The notes: a model not told the origin generated them from the sequence alone. A stretch of DNA of 7,865 bases from DASPWV01 sp046726375 (GCA_046726375.1 JBKPAJ010000080.1:1-7865); one strand, 5' to 3'. Positions 1-6,653 are shown, counted from the stretch's first letter. Numbers and translations: made by a program.

Positions 1-160
1 CGCATAATTCCCGGGCGGGGCATCCCGGCTCGCGGCGTTGCTTCTCCCTTGCATATGCCCAATATGCGCGGTCGGCGCGCCTTGCGATCCGGGCGCCGCG
101 CTCCGGGACTTATGCAACGCCTCTCGTTTCCAGGGGACTAGCGCGCCTGCGCGCGTTGCC
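1..160. other. Non-coding left edge, nothing recognised
   Basis: This stretch lies downstream of the EF-hand gene and runs to the window edge. It contains short GC-rich inverted repeats, for example CCGGG at 11-15 pairing with CCCGG at 24-28 over an 8-base loop. None is followed by a T-run, so I do not call a terminator. The only open frames are short and resemble no protein I know. Confidence 0.4.
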
Positions 161-628
161 TTACCGGATCCCCAATTCTGCGGGCGTCAGCACGCCGTCC
201 CGATTGGTATCGAGCCTCAGGAAGACATCGCGCGCGCCTCGCCATTCGCCCAACGCCAACACGCCGTCGAGGTTCGTGTCCCACGATGCGTAGCGGCTCA
301 CCCCACCCGAACGCGATGCGCCAGGACGGACTTCGCCGCCTGACAAGACGCCGTCGCGGTTCCAGTCGTGATTGCGGAACGACTGATCGTTGCCGCGCCA
401 CTCTGCGCGTGTAATCACGCTGTCGCCGTTCTGGTCGAGTCCCCCGAACCTCATGCGATCGTCAGCGTCGCGTTGGTTGTTGTTATTCTTATTCTTATTT
501 TTTTGCTGGTCACCCTGCGCCTGCTTGGCGTGGCCGCGGCCGCGCCCTTGCTCAGCGGCAACAGCGGAACCGGAAATCAACGTCGCGATACAAAACACAG
601 CCGGAATAAGTTTGACGATGAGTCGCAT
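161..628 (-). CDS. Exported four-EF-hand calcium-binding protein
   Basis: The product is a 155-residue small EF-hand protein. Residues 1-25 form a Sec signal peptide (basic start, hydrophobic 7-18, AVAA before E26), so it should act in the periplasm or outside the cell. A Lys/Asn-rich linker (43-51, KNKNKNNNN) precedes four EF-hand loops at 65-76, 88-99, 117-128 and 140-151. Each has D at position 1, N at 3, D at 5 and E at 12. Loop 1 has Ser where Gly is usual at position 6, so it may bind calcium less well; loops 2-4 look canonical. The start is fixed by the signal peptide and by GGAGAGG five bases upstream. The frame stays open further upstream, but that part is only antisense to the divergent acetyltransferase. 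The binding partner and exact role are unknown; such proteins are usually calcium buffers or sensors. Confidence 0.88.
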   Translation of the reverse strand: MRLIVKLIPAVFCIATLISGSAVAAEQGRGRGHAKQAQGDQQKNKNKNNNNQRDADDRMRFGGLDQNGDSVITRAEWRGNDQSFRNHDWNRDGVLSGGEVRPGASRSGGVSRYASWDTNLDGVLALGEWRGARDVFLRLDTNRDGVLTPAELGIR

Positions 629-633
629 ATCAG

Positions 634-640
634 CCTCTCC
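634..640 (-). promoter_or_regulatory. Ribosome binding site of the EF-hand gene
   Basis: On the minus strand GGAGAGG lies five bases before the ATG at 628-626. It supports this start over the long upstream extension of the same open frame. Confidence 0.7.
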
Positions 641-682
641 GGCGGATGCAGCCAACGTCGTGCCAATCACCGCGGTGACTCC

Positions 683-1168
683 ATGCTGATTAGACACGCT
701 GAGCCGAGCGATTTCGAGGACATGTGGGACGTCTTCCGCAACGTCGTCCGCACCGGCGATACGTACGTGTTCGCGCCCGACACGCCACGCGAGGTGGCGC
801 GCGACTACTTTCTGGGTACGGGCATCAAATCGTGGGTCGTCGAGGATGACGATGAGACCATCGTTGGCATGTACAAGTTGATCCCCAATCGCCTCGATCG
901 CGGATCGCATGTCGCCAACGCGTCGTTCATGGTGCACCCGAGAGCACAGGGCCGCGGCATTGGCCGCGCCATGGGCGAGCACTGTCTCGAGGAGGCGCGG
1001 AAAGCCGGGTATCTCGCGATGCAGTTCAACTTCGTCGTGAGCACGAACACCGCAGGCGTCGCGCTGTGGGAGAAACTGGGCTTCGAGATCGTCGGCACGC
1101 TGCCGAAGGCCTTCAACCATCAGGCCCTCGGCTTCGTGGACGCCTACGTCATGTATCGGTGGCTCTAA
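683..1168 (+). CDS. GNAT family N-acetyltransferase
   Basis: This is a complete 161-residue cytoplasmic GNAT, the usual length for a single-domain member, which would transfer an acetyl group from acetyl-CoA to an amine. Motif A, the pyrophosphate-binding loop, is visible as Q89-G-R-G92-I-G94 within VHPRAQGRGIGRAMGEH. Motif B is N122 with ALWEKLGFEIVGTLP at 127-141, the typical strand-helix-strand before the C-terminus. The N-terminus (MLIRHAEPSDFEDMWDVF) is the standard first strand and helix. The ATG at 683 is chosen because it begins exactly at that first strand; the preceding in-frame residues overlap the divergent EF-hand gene and look non-coding. The ribosome site is weak (GGTGA four bases upstream). 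The substrate cannot be told from the sequence. It is transcribed away from the EF-hand gene, with 54 bases between the two starts. Confidence 0.9.
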   Translation: MLIRHAEPSDFEDMWDVFRNVVRTGDTYVFAPDTPREVARDYFLGTGIKSWVVEDDDETIVGMYKLIPNRLDRGSHVANASFMVHPRAQGRGIGRAMGEHCLEEARKAGYLAMQFNFVVSTNTAGVALWEKLGFEIVGTLPKAFNHQALGFVDAYVMYRWL

Positions 1169-1225
1169 ATCCGCAATCCACTTGCACTGACGTGAATTGA
1201 CTTCCGCCGCTGCAATGGTCGCGCG

Positions 1226-1243
1226 CCCGCTCCGTTGAGCGGG
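1226..1243. terminator. Hairpin between convergent genes (possible terminator)
   Basis: CCCGCTC pairs perfectly with GAGCGGG over the four-base loop CGTT. It lies 57 bases after the acetyltransferase stop and faces the end of the RTX gene on the other strand, so it could stop transcription from both sides. No T-run follows on either strand, so it is not a classical intrinsic terminator. Confidence 0.5.
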
Positions 1244-1250
1244 ATCGTGC

Positions 1251-1283
1251 GGCCGAAGGCGTCTGCGCATGACGCCCTCGGCC
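1251..1283. terminator. Second, longer hairpin between convergent genes
   Basis: GGCCGA-a-GGCGTC pairs with GACGCC-c-TCGGCC over the seven-base loop TGCGCAT, giving a 12-pair stem with one mismatch. It lies 37 bases beyond the stop of the RTX gene and 82 beyond that of the acetyltransferase. A bidirectional terminator is the simplest reading, but it lacks a T-run. Confidence 0.5.
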
Positions 1284-1320
1284 TCGTCGATCTCACCTCC
1301 AGCGAGTCACGAACACGAGC

Positions 1321-3783
1321 TTACGGAATCACCACCGTTTGCGCCGCCGTCGGCGCACTGAAGCCGCAGACGTTGGTGGCGAGCACGCTCAAGCTGTACG
1401 TGCCGGCCGGCCCTGAGCCGCTCAACGCACGGAGCGGCGTGGGGAAGTCGAACGAGAACGCTCCTCTCACGATCAGCACGTACCCCGTCGTAGCCGGTCC
1501 CGTCGCTGCAGGGTTCCAGATGACGTGAATGGTGTTGCCGATCTTATAGGCCAGGAAGTTCTCCGGCGGTGAGGGCGGACCTGTACACGGAGCGGGCACG
1601 TTCAGCGTGATCACGTTGGACGGCCCGCTACTGCCGGATGCATTCGCGGCGCGCAGCGAAATCGTGTAGGAGCCGCCCGGCACGACCGGAAACCTCGCCG
1701 TCTCGCCCGAGCCGATCGGAATCGTTCCCGACACCGAACCGGTCACGTCGAGCAGGATGGTCGACGGCGCGCCACCGGCAAACGTCTTCTTCCATGACAG
1801 GTCCACTGCCGAGCCGTTGACCACGCCGGTTAATCCTGCCGGCGCGCTGGGCCGAACCGGCACGTTGACGAAAATGCGGATCTCATTCGACGGATCACTC
1901 ACCTGAGTGCCCGAGACGGTGCGCACGCGCACGTAGAAGGCGCCGGTTGGTGCCGCGAACGTGAAAATCGGCGCGGGATTGCCGGTGCGGGCGGTCGCCA
2001 GCACCTGACCCGGATTTATTCCTCCTTCGAGGAGATAGTCGGTTGTCGGCTCACCGATTGCCGTCCACCGCAGCGTCACCACATTGCCGACTATGGACGC
2101 CGCGTGCAGATTTGTGGGCACTCCATTGACGATGTTGACGAACTCTGCCTCTGAGAACGTCACGGTCGCGACTCCCGGCGAATCGATCGTTCCTGCAGGT
2201 GGAGCCGTACTTCCGCTGATCGTTCGGAGCTCGGCGTTGTAGTTGAGCGTATCTGAACCGCCGCCGCCGATCACTTGCAGGGCGGCGTTGGCAAACGCCC
2301 GGATGTTGAAGATGTCGTTCGCGGTGCCTCCTGTCAGTACTTCGATGAAGCTGAACGCGGTTACCAGACCTGTGATGCTGCCTTGGTTTGGACCGGTGAC
2401 GTTCCAGGTCACCGCGGTGTTTGGCCCTTGCAGCACGTCGTTGCCGGGGCCTCCGCGAACGTTGAACGTGATTCCGGCATTTGAGCTCGCTGTGAAGCCG
2501 AAGAGGTCATCGCCTTCGAAGCCATTCAGGTTCAGTGTTGAAAGTGCGGCGACGCCAGCCAGGTTGTTGACGGTCATCGTGTCGTTTGCACCGATCCCAT
2601 TGATGGTCATGGTCTCGACGGTACCGATATCGAGCGAGAAGGGGACGAGGTTCACGCGGTCGAAGTCAACGCGTGCGCCATTCGCAGATACGACAAACTG
2701 ATCTCCGGCGGCGACGGCGCCGTTGACCTGAACGAGATCGCTCTCCGTACCGCCTTCCATGACATCGGTGCCGTCGCCGTTGCTCCACACCAGCACGTCG
2801 TCGCCTGCGCCACCGCTCATCGTGTCAGCGCCGGGCGCGCCCACGATCCAATCTCCGCCGCCACTGCCGTTCAACAAGTTGGCGACGTTATTGCCGACCA
2901 GGCTGTCGTTCCCCGACCCGCCTTGAACGTTTTCGATACCCGCAATGCTGGCTGTGCCCGTCGCTCTGCCGGTGCCCACGTTCACGTTGCCTTGTGAAAA
3001 GAGCTGCCCGCGAATCGCCCCTCCAGGGAACGCCGTCGTATGAATGTTGACGTAAGTGCCGCCGCCGAGAAACGCCGCTTCATTGATCGCGGGCAGCGCG
3101 AGACCCGTCGCGGTGAACGTGAAGCCGGTACCCGTAGGGACGAGCGCAGCGGTGTTGAAGGGAACGATGATCGCGCCGTTCACGCCGACCGGCGCTTGAT
3201 GGATGTGAAAACCGTTAACCGAAGCCGGCGGCACATCCGAGACGGTCACGACGATGTCGAATGTCCCGGTGGCGATGTTGTAGTTGCTGACGACGGCCGA
3301 ACCGACGCCCAGGTGTGTGGTGGGAGGCACTTCCTGGTCGGCTCCGAGTGTCGCGGCCAAACCATTCGCATTCAAGCCCAGGTTAACTGAGACGCTTGTC
3401 GTAAACGCGGCGTAATCGAGCACATCGATTCCGGCGCCGCCATCGACCGTTCCTCGCAGATTGATCCCGTCGGCGAGCACGATCACGTCGTTTCCGTCTC
3501 CGGCGATGATGTTGATGATGCCAGTTGTGGCGGCAAGCGTCTGGTCGCCAGCGACTGCTGTGTTGAAGTCGAAGGCACTGTTAAAGCCCGGGTCGCCGAA
3601 GCGATTGTGCTGAAAAAGACCGCCGCTCTGCGAAATCGACAGGGTGTCGCTTCCGGCGTCACCGGTCATCGTCGCGGTCAAGCCGGTGAGTGTTGATGTG
3701 TACGCCGCGTATACGGCGGACGGATGGGCCAAGAACAGGAGAGCCGCGGAGACTGCAATCGTGCGCGCAAAGCGATCGGTCAT
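1321..3783 (-). CDS. Secreted RTX-repeat protein with CHRD and three fibronectin-III domains
   Basis: The 820-residue product has a Sec signal peptide at 1-27 (hydrophobic VSAALLFLA, then AVYAA). Residues about 35-125 hold degenerate RTX calcium-binding repeats (GDGNDVIVL, GGAGIDVLDY). A CHRD domain follows at about 146-262, with the hallmark stretches GFHIHQAPVGVNGAIIV and YVNIHTTAFPGGAIRGQL. A second RTX region covers about 284-515 (GGSGNDSLVGN, GGAGDDVLVW, GGPGNDVLQG). Three FN3-like domains follow at about 556-640, 645-729 and 738-820; Cys733 and Cys806 could form a disulfide in the last. The start is set by the signal peptide and by GGAGG five bases upstream; an upstream in-frame ATG at 3867 would overlap the next gene. 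No type I secretion tail, PEP-CTERM or LPXTG anchor is visible, so the protein is probably exported by Sec into the periplasm or outside. It may be a structural or adhesive surface protein; no enzymatic motif is seen. Confidence 0.88.
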   Translation of the reverse strand: MTDRFARTIAVSAALLFLAHPSAVYAAYTSTLTGLTATMTGDAGSDTLSISQSGGLFQHNRFGDPGFNSAFDFNTAVAGDQTLAATTGIINIIAGDGNDVIVLADGINLRGTVDGGAGIDVLDYAAFTTSVSVNLGLNANGLAATLGADQEVPPTTHLGVGSAVVSNYNIATGTFDIVVTVSDVPPASVNGFHIHQAPVGVNGAIIVPFNTAALVPTGTGFTFTATGLALPAINEAAFLGGGTYVNIHTTAFPGGAIRGQLFSQGNVNVGTGRATGTASIAGIENVQGGSGNDSLVGNNVANLLNGSGGGDWIVGAPGADTMSGGAGDDVLVWSNGDGTDVMEGGTESDLVQVNGAVAAGDQFVVSANGARVDFDRVNLVPFSLDIGTVETMTINGIGANDTMTVNNLAGVAALSTLNLNGFEGDDLFGFTASSNAGITFNVRGGPGNDVLQGPNTAVTWNVTGPNQGSITGLVTAFSFIEVLTGGTANDIFNIRAFANAALQVIGGGGSDTLNYNAELRTISGSTAPPAGTIDSPGVATVTFSEAEFVNIVNGVPTNLHAASIVGNVVTLRWTAIGEPTTDYLLEGGINPGQVLATARTGNPAPIFTFAAPTGAFYVRVRTVSGTQVSDPSNEIRIFVNVPVRPSAPAGLTGVVNGSAVDLSWKKTFAGGAPSTILLDVTGSVSGTIPIGSGETARFPVVPGGSYTISLRAANASGSSGPSNVITLNVPAPCTGPPSPPENFLAYKIGNTIHVIWNPAATGPATTGYVLIVRGAFSFDFPTPLRALSGSGPAGTYSLSVLATNVCGFSAPTAAQTVVIP

Positions 3784-3788
3784 TGACG

Positions 3789-3793
3789 CCTCC
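3789..3793 (-). promoter_or_regulatory. Ribosome binding site deciding the RTX/CHRD/FN3 start
   Basis: GGAGG on the minus strand sits five bases before the ATG at 3783-3781, inside the 34-base gap after the DUF2400 stop. The in-frame ATG at 3867 would add 28 residues ahead of the signal peptide and has no such site. Confidence 0.75.
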
Positions 3794-3817
3794 AGGTGAG
3801 CGGAACTCAACAGTTGT

Positions 3818-4711
3818 TTACGGTGTGCGCCGAGCACGATACCCGATCTTCGGGTGGCATGCACCACGCATCGGACACTGCGTGTCGCGTTGAGGGCGTC
3901 GAAAACCGCAGGCGTTCATCATCCCGATGTGACACAACGAGAAGTCGTACTTAACTGGGTCGTCCGGATCGAACGCACGCAACGAGTTCGTGATATCCAC
4001 TGCCATTCGCCAGCCCGGGCTGGCGTAACGCGTGAGGCGAAGGCAGCGGCCCACGCGAATCACATGCGTATCGAGTGGGACGATGAGCTGTGACGGCTTC
4101 ACGCGTCTCCAGACGCCGAGATCCACGGCATCCGTCCTCACCATCCAGCGAAGAAACAAATTGAGCCGCTTGCAGGCGCCGCCTTTCGACGGGCGCGCAA
4201 AGAAGTAGCTGACGCCGCGGTTGGACGACCGGCGGCCATACACCGCCTTTACATCGAGCTTGCACGCGCGGTCGGAAAAAGAGTCGAGCGCCTGCTCGAT
4301 CGTCTCGTGCGACGAGTCGATGCGTTCGGCAAAGAAACCCTCGATCGAGCCGTTCGCCTCGATCATCTGCCGCAGGATCCAGACGAGCGCCGCCAGATCG
4401 ACGCCGCGCGTCCAGCGATGCACCAGGTGGGCAAGCGCGGCGCGGTCGCGCGCGGGCGCGAACGCCCGCACGTATTCCGAGGGACGCGGACCCATGACTT
4501 TCAGCAGTTCCTCGATCGAGTTGAGCACGCTCTGCACGCGCCCGAACGCCAGCGCCGCGGCGCAGAAGCCGACGATTTCACGATCGTCACGAGACTGGAA
4601 GCGCCGCACCATCCAGATCGGATCAGCAACGACATGTTCGGCGTTGTACGCGTGGTAAAGATCGTCCAATCGCGCGCGCATATCAGCAGTTGGCACCGTC
4701 GTCGGCGTCAT
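3818..4711 (-). CDS. DUF2400 / TIGR02757 family protein, related to HhH-GPD DNA glycosylases
   Basis: This is a 297-residue cytoplasmic protein matching the TIGR02757 (DUF2400) family as I remember it: the N-terminal YHAYNAEHVVADPI, then AALAFGR (52-58), KGGACKRLNLFLRWMVR (176-192), PLDTHVIRVGR (212-222) and a Cys-rich tail. The biochemical function of the family is not established. The PLDTHVIRV segment resembles the catalytic Asp region of endonuclease III (VDTHIFRV), with D214 in the matching place. Four late cysteines (C260, C268, C279, C285; last pair five residues apart) recall the iron-sulfur cluster of that enzyme, though the first spacings differ. A link to DNA repair is inference. 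No good ribosome site is visible before either Met1 or Met11, so the start is uncertain by ten residues. It lies between the M28 peptidase and the RTX gene on the same strand. Confidence 0.82.
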   Translation of the reverse strand: MTPTTVPTADMRARLDDLYHAYNAEHVVADPIWMVRRFQSRDDREIVGFCAAALAFGRVQSVLNSIEELLKVMGPRPSEYVRAFAPARDRAALAHLVHRWTRGVDLAALVWILRQMIEANGSIEGFFAERIDSSHETIEQALDSFSDRACKLDVKAVYGRRSSNRGVSYFFARPSKGGACKRLNLFLRWMVRTDAVDLGVWRRVKPSQLIVPLDTHVIRVGRCLRLTRYASPGWRMAVDITNSLRAFDPDDPVKYDFSLCHIGMMNACGFRRPQRDTQCPMRGACHPKIGYRARRTP

Positions 4712-4762
4712 TTGCGTTTATCTGCGTCAGATCTGCGTTGTATCTGCGTTCAATATCTGCGC
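4711..4762. repeat. Short direct repeats of ATCTGCGT
   Basis: Between the DUF2400 and M28 genes the plus strand shows ATCTGCGT at 4720, 4731 and 4742, spaced 11 bases apart. A partial copy (ATCTGC) begins at 4755, and a degenerate copy (TTTGCGTT) overlaps the DUF2400 start codon at 4711. On the minus strand the unit reads ACGCAGAT. I recall similar tandem units in intergenic DNA of several GC-rich soil and aquatic phyla. Whether they have a function is unknown. Confidence 0.7.
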
Positions 4763-4787
4763 TGGTCGGCGTTCAGTCTATTTGCGG

Positions 4788-5660
4788 TCAAAACGGCAGC
4801 GCGGCGTCCAGCGCGATCACCGCATCGAGAATCGTTTCAGCCGCTTGCCGGAAGAACGTCGGATCGATCTTGTCCGCGGTGTCAGTCGGCTTGTGATAAT
4901 CGGCGTGATCCTCAACGCCGAAATAGACGAACGGGATCCCGGCCTCGTGAAACGCTGCGTGGTCGGACTGCCTGGTCCAATCGTCCTGACCACCAGCAAT
5001 CTCCTTCGGCTTGTCGTGGCCAAACAACAGCGTGATCGGCGCGCGCTTGGCAACCGCTTCGAGCGGCGGCTTGGTCTTTGGCCAGTGGTACGGGCCGGCG
5101 ACATACAGTTCGCGCTTGTCGCTGCGGCTGACCATATCGAGGTTCACGTCAAGCGCAAGGCGTTCGATCGGAACCGGCGGATGCGCGAGGAAGCCCTTCG
5201 CTCCTCTAAGCCCGCCTTCTTCCGCATCGAAAGCCACAAACAGCGTGTCGTGCGTGAACGGCGCCCTCCGACAGGAGCCCGCGATCGCGAACATGACCGC
5301 AACGCCGGACGCGTTGTCGTCTGCGCCGGGATACAGCCTGCCGTCGCGGATGCCGAGATGGTCGTAATGCGCTGACACCACCATGATGTCGCGCTGCAAC
5401 TCGCGACCTTTACAAACCGCCACGACATTGCCATCGTCTGTAATCGTGGGGGAGAAGCCCAGGCTCTCGAAGCGGCTGCCGATCCACTCGCGCGCCTTGA
5501 GGCCGCCCGGCGAACCGGCGCGCCGGCCCTCGAATTCGGGCGAAGCCAGCGTGCGAACCGTGGTCATCAAGTCGTCACCGTCGAGCTTGGCTGGCTGCTC
5601 GGCCCGCGCGGCGACGCTCAGCGCGAGAAGGAGAGCGATATGCAGGACCCGCTTGCCCAT
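4788..5660 (-). CDS. Exported M28 family zinc metallopeptidase (aminopeptidase-like)
   Basis: This is a 290-residue enzyme with a Sec signal peptide at 1-20 (hydrophobic HIALLLALSVA, ARA before E21), so it acts in the periplasm or outside the cell. The full M28 two-zinc set is visible: AHYDHLG with zinc ligand H98 and D100; GADDNASG with the bridging Asp at 114 or 115; DAEEGG with the general base E147 and ligand E148; NLDMVS with ligand D175; and DYHKPTDT with ligand H256. The family removes N-terminal amino acids or cleaves dipeptides; the exact substrate cannot be read. The length is that of a bare catalytic domain, without PA or C-terminal accessory domains. The ATG at 5660 begins the signal peptide; the ribosome site is weak. 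It is the first gene of the minus-strand block and lies back to back with the methyltransferase. Confidence 0.93.
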   Translation of the reverse strand: MGKRVLHIALLLALSVAARAEQPAKLDGDDLMTTVRTLASPEFEGRRAGSPGGLKAREWIGSRFESLGFSPTITDDGNVVAVCKGRELQRDIMVVSAHYDHLGIRDGRLYPGADDNASGVAVMFAIAGSCRRAPFTHDTLFVAFDAEEGGLRGAKGFLAHPPVPIERLALDVNLDMVSRSDKRELYVAGPYHWPKTKPPLEAVAKRAPITLLFGHDKPKEIAGGQDDWTRQSDHAAFHEAGIPFVYFGVEDHADYHKPTDTADKIDPTFFRQAAETILDAVIALDAALPF

Positions 5661-5687
5661 GTGCGTCTCACGATTGTAAAAGGACTC

Positions 5688-6302
5688 ATGCGATCCGCAG
5701 TGTTGACGACGCTCACGCTCGCCCTCTCGATCGCGCTCTGCGCCCAGTCGACGCGCGCAGGAATCGAGACGACCCTGCTTTTTCAGTCGCTCGAATTAAA
5801 GCAGGGACAAACGGTGGGAGAGATTGGCGCCGGGCACGGTGAGCTCACGATCGACGCGGCCCGCCTGGTGGGACCAGAAGGTAAGGTGCTGTCGAGCGAG
5901 TTGGGCGAGCGATCGATCGAGCAGCTGCGACGGGCGCTGGAGCCTGCCGGCTTGTCACAGATCACGGTGATCGCCGGCGATCCCGACAAGACGAACTTTC
6001 CGGACGGTTGCTGCGACGCGATCTTCATGCGCAACGTCTACCATCACTTCGCCGATCCGGCCGCGATGAACGCCAGCATCGCAAGGTCGCTCAAGTCGGG
6101 TGGTCGTGTGGCGGTGATCGACTTCGAGCCCAATCGCAACCGGCCCGAAGCCGCAAAGCCGGCCGATCGCGCACGCAACGAGAGCCACGGCGTGACGCCG
6201 CCAACCGTCGCGCGTGAGCTGAAGGAAGCGGGGCTGGAGATCGTGCGCACCGAGCCGGGCGACGAGCGGTGGTTCATGGTCGTCGCGGAAAAGCCGCGGT
6301 AG
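5688..6302 (+). CDS. SAM-dependent class I methyltransferase with N-terminal signal peptide
   Basis: The 204-residue product has a Rossmann methyltransferase fold. The SAM loop (motif I) is E45-I-G47-A-G49-H-G51, followed by the acidic E71 after the second strand (KVLSSELG). Motif III-like CDAIFMRNVYHHFADP lies at 109-124, and SGGRVAVIDFEP at 138-148 is the post-III strand. The C-terminal TPPTVARELKEAGLEIVR is also usual in this group. Residues 1-24 form a good Sec signal peptide (hydrophobic AVLTTLTLALSIALCA, STRA before G25); the cysteine does not sit in a lipobox. The ATG at 5688 is preferred over one at 5640 because it begins the signal peptide, follows AAGGA closely and avoids overlap with the divergent peptidase gene. 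The substrate is unknown. An exported SAM enzyme is odd because SAM is not expected outside the cytoplasm; the N-terminus may instead act as a membrane anchor. Confidence 0.88.
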   Translation: MRSAVLTTLTLALSIALCAQSTRAGIETTLLFQSLELKQGQTVGEIGAGHGELTIDAARLVGPEGKVLSSELGERSIEQLRRALEPAGLSQITVIAGDPDKTNFPDGCCDAIFMRNVYHHFADPAAMNASIARSLKSGGRVAVIDFEPNRNRPEAAKPADRARNESHGVTPPTVARELKEAGLEIVRTEPGDERWFMVVAEKPR

Positions 6303-6306
6303 TTCA

Positions 6307-6466
6307 CTGGGAGATCGGGGAGATCAGGGAGAGGAAAGAACAGGGAGATCGGGGAGATCAGGCAGAAGAACAGGGAGATCGGGGAGATCAGGGAGAAGAA
6401 CAGGGAGAACCGGGAGAACAGGGAGCAATAGACAGCAAGATCAGGGAGATCAGGGAGAGCAAAAAG
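6307..6466. repeat. Purine-rich 30-bp tandem repeat
   Basis: About five copies lie head to tail right after the methyltransferase stop: a 34-base copy (6307-6340), two near-identical 30-base copies (6341-6370 and 6371-6400, differing at one base), then two degenerate copies (6401-6430 and 6431 to about 6466). Each contains smaller GGGAGATC units. The plus strand is almost all purine apart from the TC of each unit, and runs of three or four G recur, six of them between 6373 and 6423, which could form a G-quadruplex. No promoter or gene is seen in it. Confidence 0.88.
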
Positions 6467-6653
6467 GGCTGTTCGCCGATTTGAGTACAGCGATCTGACG
6501 TGATGGCACAACCTCCAAGCGTGGCCGCGCGTTGCCGCGTCCTTATGAAGATGGAAACGCTCCCAGGGACTGCTGAGCACCAGCTGCTATTTCAGTCGCC
6601 GCCACAGGTCCGCCGCGGGTCAGCTTCGAAGCTTCTCTGAATGCCTTCGTTGG
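6467..6653. other. Non-coding stretch, no gene recognised
   Basis: I see no recognisable protein in either direction between the purine repeat and the hairpin behind the HIT gene. The perfect 12-base palindrome AGCTTCGAAGCT lies at 6622-6633. Open frames crossing this stretch are antisense or repeat read-through and look low in complexity. Confidence 0.4.

Noticed and set aside
368..682. N-terminal extension of the acetyltransferase frame
   Set aside because: It is antisense to the EF-hand gene; its hydrophobic stretch is only the reverse of the Lys/Asn codon run, and the GNAT fold starts at 683.
629..1270. Minus-strand extension of the EF-hand frame giving a 369-residue protein
   Set aside because: The extra part is exactly antisense to the acetyltransferase, lacks family features, and precedes an internal signal peptide with a good ribosome site.
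3784..3867. Upstream ATG for the RTX/CHRD/FN3 gene
   Set aside because: It would overlap the DUF2400 gene and place 28 unrelated residues before a clear signal peptide, which has its own GGAGG site.
4307..5035. Plus-strand 242-codon open frame
   Set aside because: It is an antisense shadow of the DUF2400 and M28 genes, Arg/His-rich with no family resemblance.
6307..6466. Possible CRISPR array
   Set aside because: The units abut directly with no unique spacers, lack a repeat palindrome, and have no cas genes nearby.
6269..6484. Collagen-like 71-residue protein read from the purine repeat
   Set aside because: The frame begins inside the methyltransferase gene with no ribosome site; the Gly-rich pattern follows from the repeat itself.
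6044..6580. Minus-strand 178-codon frame with SLIS/SLFF repeats
   Set aside because: It is read-through of the pyrimidine strand of the repeat plus antisense of the methyltransferase; no start or family signal supports it.
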